Shown here: in pieces, positions 59,418-64,000 of the stretch
Numbering within the stretch: position 1 is the first letter of the stretch
Layout: every line of letters begins with the position of its first letter
Assembly: GCA_001465935.1 (NCBI GenBank)
Contig: LNKV01000028.1
Span: forward strand, 186,001-250,000
Length of the DNA: 64,000 nucleotides
DNA from: Clarireedia homoeocarpa
Lineage: Eukaryota; Ascomycota; Leotiomycetes; Helotiales; Rutstroemiaceae
Reading direction: 5' to 3'
The notes under the pieces: generated by a model
The model's input: the letters and a program-made list of their open reading frames with translations, nothing else
Told to the model about the DNA's origin: nothing
Databases searched by the model: none
Translations under genes and position numbers: made by a program

Positions 59418-60757
59418 CGACTCGATGCCGCTTTTGGGTGATTATGATTGTATAGACAAAGTTTAGGGAGAATTTGGATGTTGAATAAGGGATGTGTACT
59501 CCTAGTATTCAGACTCGATCGTCATATGCAGTGGATCAGATCAAGCTAACAGAAGATTGTGCAACTGGTCGTACTACATGCAAACATAGGGGGACAAACT
59601 TGGCCGTTTTTGTGTTTGGGTTGTGCTCACAACTGAGCTAGTACCAAAAAATAAGAATGTATAAAAGATGCTCCGGCAGAGAAACTACCGTAGTGAGCAA
59701 CGGATCATATCAATCTTTATCTTCAAGAGCTCTGCAGCCATCGGGTGCCGGCACTTGTGGCACTTGCGCATGCGTGTTGTCATTAGGATGCTTCCCCAAC
59801 ACAGCAGTCGAGTTCACTCTAGACCTGCATAAGTTTGCCACTTTAAAACATGCGGACTTCCCTTCCCCCACCGCCACCAGCCAATCAGCTCCATCCTCCA
59901 CATTCCAGTTGATATCAACATACCTGTTATACGTATGGTATGTTACACATTGGAGAGCATAGCCTCGGAGTCAGACCATCCTCGGCATACATACGCACAC
60001 AAAAATGTCGTGTGGCTGATTAGTGATATAGAAGAAAGTTCAATGTGTCCCCGTGGCCGATCCCAATGTCGTACTTATCTGCATGAGGTACATCGAAATG
60101 CGGGTATGCAACGCATGCATGCAGGCTTTACAATTACACCGACGGGGCATATTGCACCCGCTTTTTGCGAGAATCTCCGATGTACATCGTCATACATTTC
60201 CTCAAGGAGTCGGGCCGTGCCGCCGCTCTAAACGGCGTTAGCAGAATTTGCGGCCGAAAGCACGATTGAAAAGCGAAGCATATCTTGACTCCTTTTGAGG
60301 GTAATATGGGAGTGAATTTTGTTTTGAATTTGGTATGCAATGTCTAACTGCTCAACGTCTCATGAAGTTTGACCTGATCTACCTACCTACTCATTTCATG
60401 CACACTCTCATCTCAAATCAACTCAATTCCTACACTTGACCAAACCTCTTCACATTCTCACCTCATAGATGGTGTATATGTATGCAGTCATTGTCATCAT
60501 TGCCTTCTAAGCATTCAGGCTCATATCATCCATCCAAACAACCAACCAACCCAATCATCCATCCATCAAGTTTCCTTGCATCCCGATATTTGGAGGGAAT
60601 GCACCATAGTCATCATCAAAAAGAGATACGAAATCCGCATCTTGAATATCGAATCTCGAAGTTTTAAAAAAAAATACGCCATCCGGATGCACACGCATTT
60701 AAGCAACCCATTTATTCCACTTTAAGTTGAATTTTAAGACGAATATGCGTTTTCTTT
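59418..60757. other. Intergenic, no supported gene
   Basis: P450 promoter and karyopherin 3' flank (both genes minus). Overlapping 60-100-codon ORFs on both strands, no motif. CATC/CCAT-rich simple sequence at 60500-60560. Confidence 0.55.
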
Positions 60758-63700
60758 TCACGCGCCGCCATTCACGCCAGCTGCGGCTGCCTGGGCCTCA
60801 GCTTGGGCCAAAGTAAGAGCTGCTGCTGCGTTAACTTCTGCTTGATGTACGACCCCTTGAACTATTTCTTGCTCGGCAGGGTTGAGGTTCGTAGTGAGGG
60901 TTTGGTAAAGTTGTGGTTGCTCTTGTTGAAGTTCTGCGATCGGTTAGTAAAATGTCAAATGCTCTTTTGGGGGGTTAGACCTACTCATTAAGGCGTCTCT
61001 GAATAGTTGATATGGCTCTACTTTGTCGAGAGGTGTCTCCAGAAGACTTTCCTCGCCAAGTTCATCATCCGAATCATGGTCTTCAAGGTTGCTGAATTTT
61101 TGTGCCTGCCAAACTTGTTAGCCGTTACACGGATGATAGTGCATCCACATTACTCACCTCCTCGCTAAGGAACTCAAGGTAGGCACTGCTTTCATCCTTG
61201 ATGTCTGATTCTTCATCTCCATCATCACCTTCTTCTGTCCATGCGTTGTCCTCGCCGCCCCATTCATCGTAATCATCATCAAAGCCCTCTCCGTCAACAG
61301 GAAAATCGTCCTTCAGAGCTTCTTCACGGTCTATGAATGTAGTTAGTACAGTTCTTTGGTTCTTTAAATGATATAAGGTGCTTACTCATGGTGGCGGCAG
61401 GAAGAGTTTGGAACAATCGAACGATACCCTGCAGTAATCTAGGCCAGCCCTGCTGTACGCTAACTGGCACCTGATCGGCACTGAGAGTAAGCAAAGCCAC
61501 GATCGCTGCTATCGAAAGTTTTTTGTCGTGCACTCTGGTGAAGCTATCGATACTTGCAAACCATAAACTAAAGAATTTATTTGTCCATCCTTTTTGCTCT
61601 AAGACATGTAAAGTCAAGGCCTTTGAAATGTTAGTTTCAAAGAAGTTTGAAGGCCAAGACCAGGGTCTATTCACATACCGGGTTGTAGTAAATGGCGTTG
61701 ATCACCATTTCCATCAAATGGATTTTGTAGGACTTGACTTTAACTTCAGTGCTTAGTAATGTTCGCATAGCCATATCGACCTTGATTATGATTAGCCAAA
61801 TACGAAACGACGTATAGACGTGTGTAAGCTCACAAATTGAAGAACATATTGATCGATGTGGCCTCTCAAACTGAGCATCATCACTTCGGCTAATTTGCAA
61901 GCACAGATCTTGTCGACACCCCCAACCTTCTCGTCGGCGAACATATCTGCAACCATGCCAAAGATTGCTTCCAAATACGGCGGTGTCTGCACAAGATGCA
62001 CACTACCGTACTGTACGAAATTGTCCAAGGCAGGAAGCATGTCCTCAAGGTAAAGTTCGGCTCCAGCTTTGAAAGTGGCGTGGATGAGTTCGAATGCTTG
62101 CCACATAGTTGGGGAAATTGATTTTGCGGCAAAGGTACAGCTATCGATAATTTCAAACACCTCGTTGTAAAGATCTATTACTATTAGCAACAATTTAACT
62201 GCTTCGAGGAGGAATAGTTACCATAGAGCTTATTTTCCAAAGTGACCTTTATCACGGGCATGAGAATAGACTCCATGTGTAGAAGAACATCGGGAGTGCT
62301 CTCTAGTGTTAGAATCAAAGTGCCTATGGTTTGGAGGACACCAAGTGCGGTAATACTCTTGTCATCCAAATAATCACCATACTCATCATCCTCTCTCTTC
62401 TCGTTCTTCTCAAGCAATTCTCGGACAATACGCAGATACGTATCTCGCAGCTGTTCACTCAATGCCACAGCGAATGGGGTCAACTCGGCTGCAAATACCT
62501 CCACGAAATCTTCCATGACATTGGATAATGCATCCACATCCACTTCATTGGCAAGCTTCAGCAATTGCTGCATAATTTGGGGAATGTTGGTTTGCATGCT
62601 CGTACGAATAATGTCATGTCGAATCAGGGGCTGTAGTGCTAGAGCAGCTTCCACTCGAACAGGGAGATCAGGGTCGGCCATACATTCCAAGATATTGCGG
62701 TATATTATGAGGAGATTTTGAGGGTCCTTGAAATCCAGTTGCTCAAACTTCTCCACGGTGTCGCAAGCTCTCGCTCGTAGAAATCCTTGTGTGCTTCGGA
62801 AATCTGGAAAAACGTATCGAACCAAAAAGTATTCCACCTGTTCAGCAATTGGACTCTTCTTTCCTAAGATGACACTAGAGAGGGTTCCAATCATGCGTAA
62901 AGCACCTTCTTTGGCAATATGGTTTTTCTTTCCATCTGCTGCTGCTTCATACTCGTTCACGACCGAGTTTACAAATGTCAGAATAGTGAAGGTATGTTTT
63001 CTGCGAATTTTAGTGAGTGTGACCAAAAAGTTGGTCGCAGCATTGTCAGGTGCCGAGACTTCCTCATAGTAATTTAGCTTGTGGTGTAAATATTCCTCCG
63101 GATCCGTCTCGAACTTTTCGACGTCTTCGGGTGATAGGCACATCACGGGGAACAGAAAGTGAGTGACAAGACTGTCAAGATGCGGTTTCAAATGATTCCA
63201 CATCTGTTTGGGCTTGACGCACTCGTCGAGGAACACGAGGGTATAGGAGAGACAAGGTCGGCTAAGCCATGTCGTCTTTGCTACCCATTTCTCAATTTGT
63301 GCAAGGTAACCTTTCAAAATCTCGGGCGCGAAGTTCGCGGTGAAGTTCTTCGCAAAGGCGGTGTAGTCGTCTCCATTTCCTTTCGACAATGATGCGGGGT
63401 TGCCGTAACTAGGAAAGTCAGTCAAGCATAAGCATACTGTATGTATTGTACTCACCGAACGAAGAGTCTGTTCAAGTTGAAGTACGACCATTTCTTGGCT
63501 TTCCACCAATGGTTAGCCTCGCGCTCGGCCAAGTCGTCTGGTAGGGCTGTAGGTGGGACTGCTTTGGCGATCGTCTGGAGGAATAAAGTGCACCACCCGA
63601 TCACCGTCTGCTGTTCGCGCAGGGAAACAGACAAATCAAACTAACTTTGTCAGCACTTCGGCGTGCAAGAATTTGGGGCGCCACTCGACATACGAAAGTT

Positions 63701-64000
63701 GCATGCTTATATGCCTTGAGAACGATATGCAGCATTTCCCCTGCTTCCTCACTCATTTCATCTACCAACCCTTGTCCGATCGTCAAAAGTCGTGGGAAAG
63801 TCGCTAACACTATCGCATCGAAGTCTGCTCTATTTTCCCCGGATTTGAAACGGAAAACGCGACATATGGCGAGAAGACATTGTAGCCCGGCAAATATCGA
63901 AGCCGCATCGTTGGCATTTAACAACTGAACGGTCATATTTATAAAGGATGGCCATCTTTCTGGGAAGTCGTAATGAAGGATCTTTTGGAGGACTGGTACC
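60758..64000 (-). CDS. Karyopherin, importin-7/8 type (Nmd5/Sxm1-like), 5'-truncated
   Basis: Nine exons lie within the window: 64000-63694, 63640-63456, 63408-62222, 62174-61834, 61780-61679, 61620-61386, 61330-61158, 61105-60985, 60933-60758 (941 codons). The N-terminal part, including most of the Ran-binding importin-beta N domain, lies beyond 64000. The protein is all-helical and HEAT-like throughout, with hallmark segments DFPERWPSFI, NHWWKAKKWSYFNLNRLF, EDPEEYL-like DPEEYLHHK, and an acidic loop near the C-terminus (DDDYDEWGGEDNAWTEEGDD) typical of importin-7/8 and yeast Nmd5/Sxm1. These carry ribosomal proteins, histones and other cargo into the nucleus using RanGTP. Whether it is the Nmd5 or Sxm1 orthologue is undecided. 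Confidence 0.92.

Overview
The window is filamentous ascomycete nuclear DNA. Genes carry many short introns (mostly 45-130 bp, GT..AG, often with a CTAAC/CTGAC-like branch site) and encode typical fungal families: a PF10342 Ser/Thr-rich GPI protein, a CYP52-like P450, a PF11951-type regulator and a CTI6-like PHD protein. A Helotiales (Leotiomycetes) origin is a guess from general resemblance, not something shown here. Exon models were joined by hand. Each complete model sums to a multiple of three with no internal stop, and they would still need RNA evidence.

Layout. 1-14.5 kb is gene-poor. It holds a mutated copia-type retrotransposon relic (about 5.3-7.9 kb, minus) and one GPI-anchored wall protein gene (10.6-11.4 kb, minus). 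14.5-22.8 kb holds an MFS transporter (+), a SPATA20/YyaL-type thioredoxin-domain protein (-) and a secreted CAP/PR-1 protein (-). 22.8-29.7 kb is a gene-poor island with several minisatellites and a 96-base assembly gap. 29.7-42.98 kb holds, in order, a transcription-factor-domain protein without zinc cluster (+), a bZIP factor (+), PET191 (-), a TGL1/YEH-like steryl-ester lipase (+), 3-methylcrotonyl-CoA carboxylase beta (-) and isovaleryl-CoA dehydrogenase (+). 43.2-54 kb holds an SDR (-), a CTI6-like PHD protein (-), an unnamed conserved fungal protein (+) and a 2-oxoglutarate dioxygenase (+). 54.7-64 kb holds an MFSD10/TetA-like MFS transporter with a 5-nt microexon (-), a CYP52-like P450 (-) and a karyopherin of the importin-7/8 type (-), truncated by the window edge.

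Functional links. The divergent mccB/ivdA pair shares a 251-bp intergenic promoter and covers two mitochondrial steps of leucine degradation (isovaleryl-CoA to 3-methylcrotonyl-CoA to 3-methylglutaconyl-CoA). The biotin-bearing alpha subunit gene, often clustered with them in other fungi, is absent here. A fatty-acyl/alkane P450 and a steryl-ester lipase are also present but are not physically linked to that pair.

Most notable observations: the 5-nt microexon needed to keep the MFS gene in frame; a roughly 200-bp inverted repeat in the copia relic whose arms differ only by transitions (a RIP footprint); repeated abrupt C-rich to G-rich switches along the top strand inside genes of both orientations; and a CGG-N5-CGG-N5-CGG array in the leucine-catabolic promoter. 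I did not find a convincing wholly new multi-gene system.
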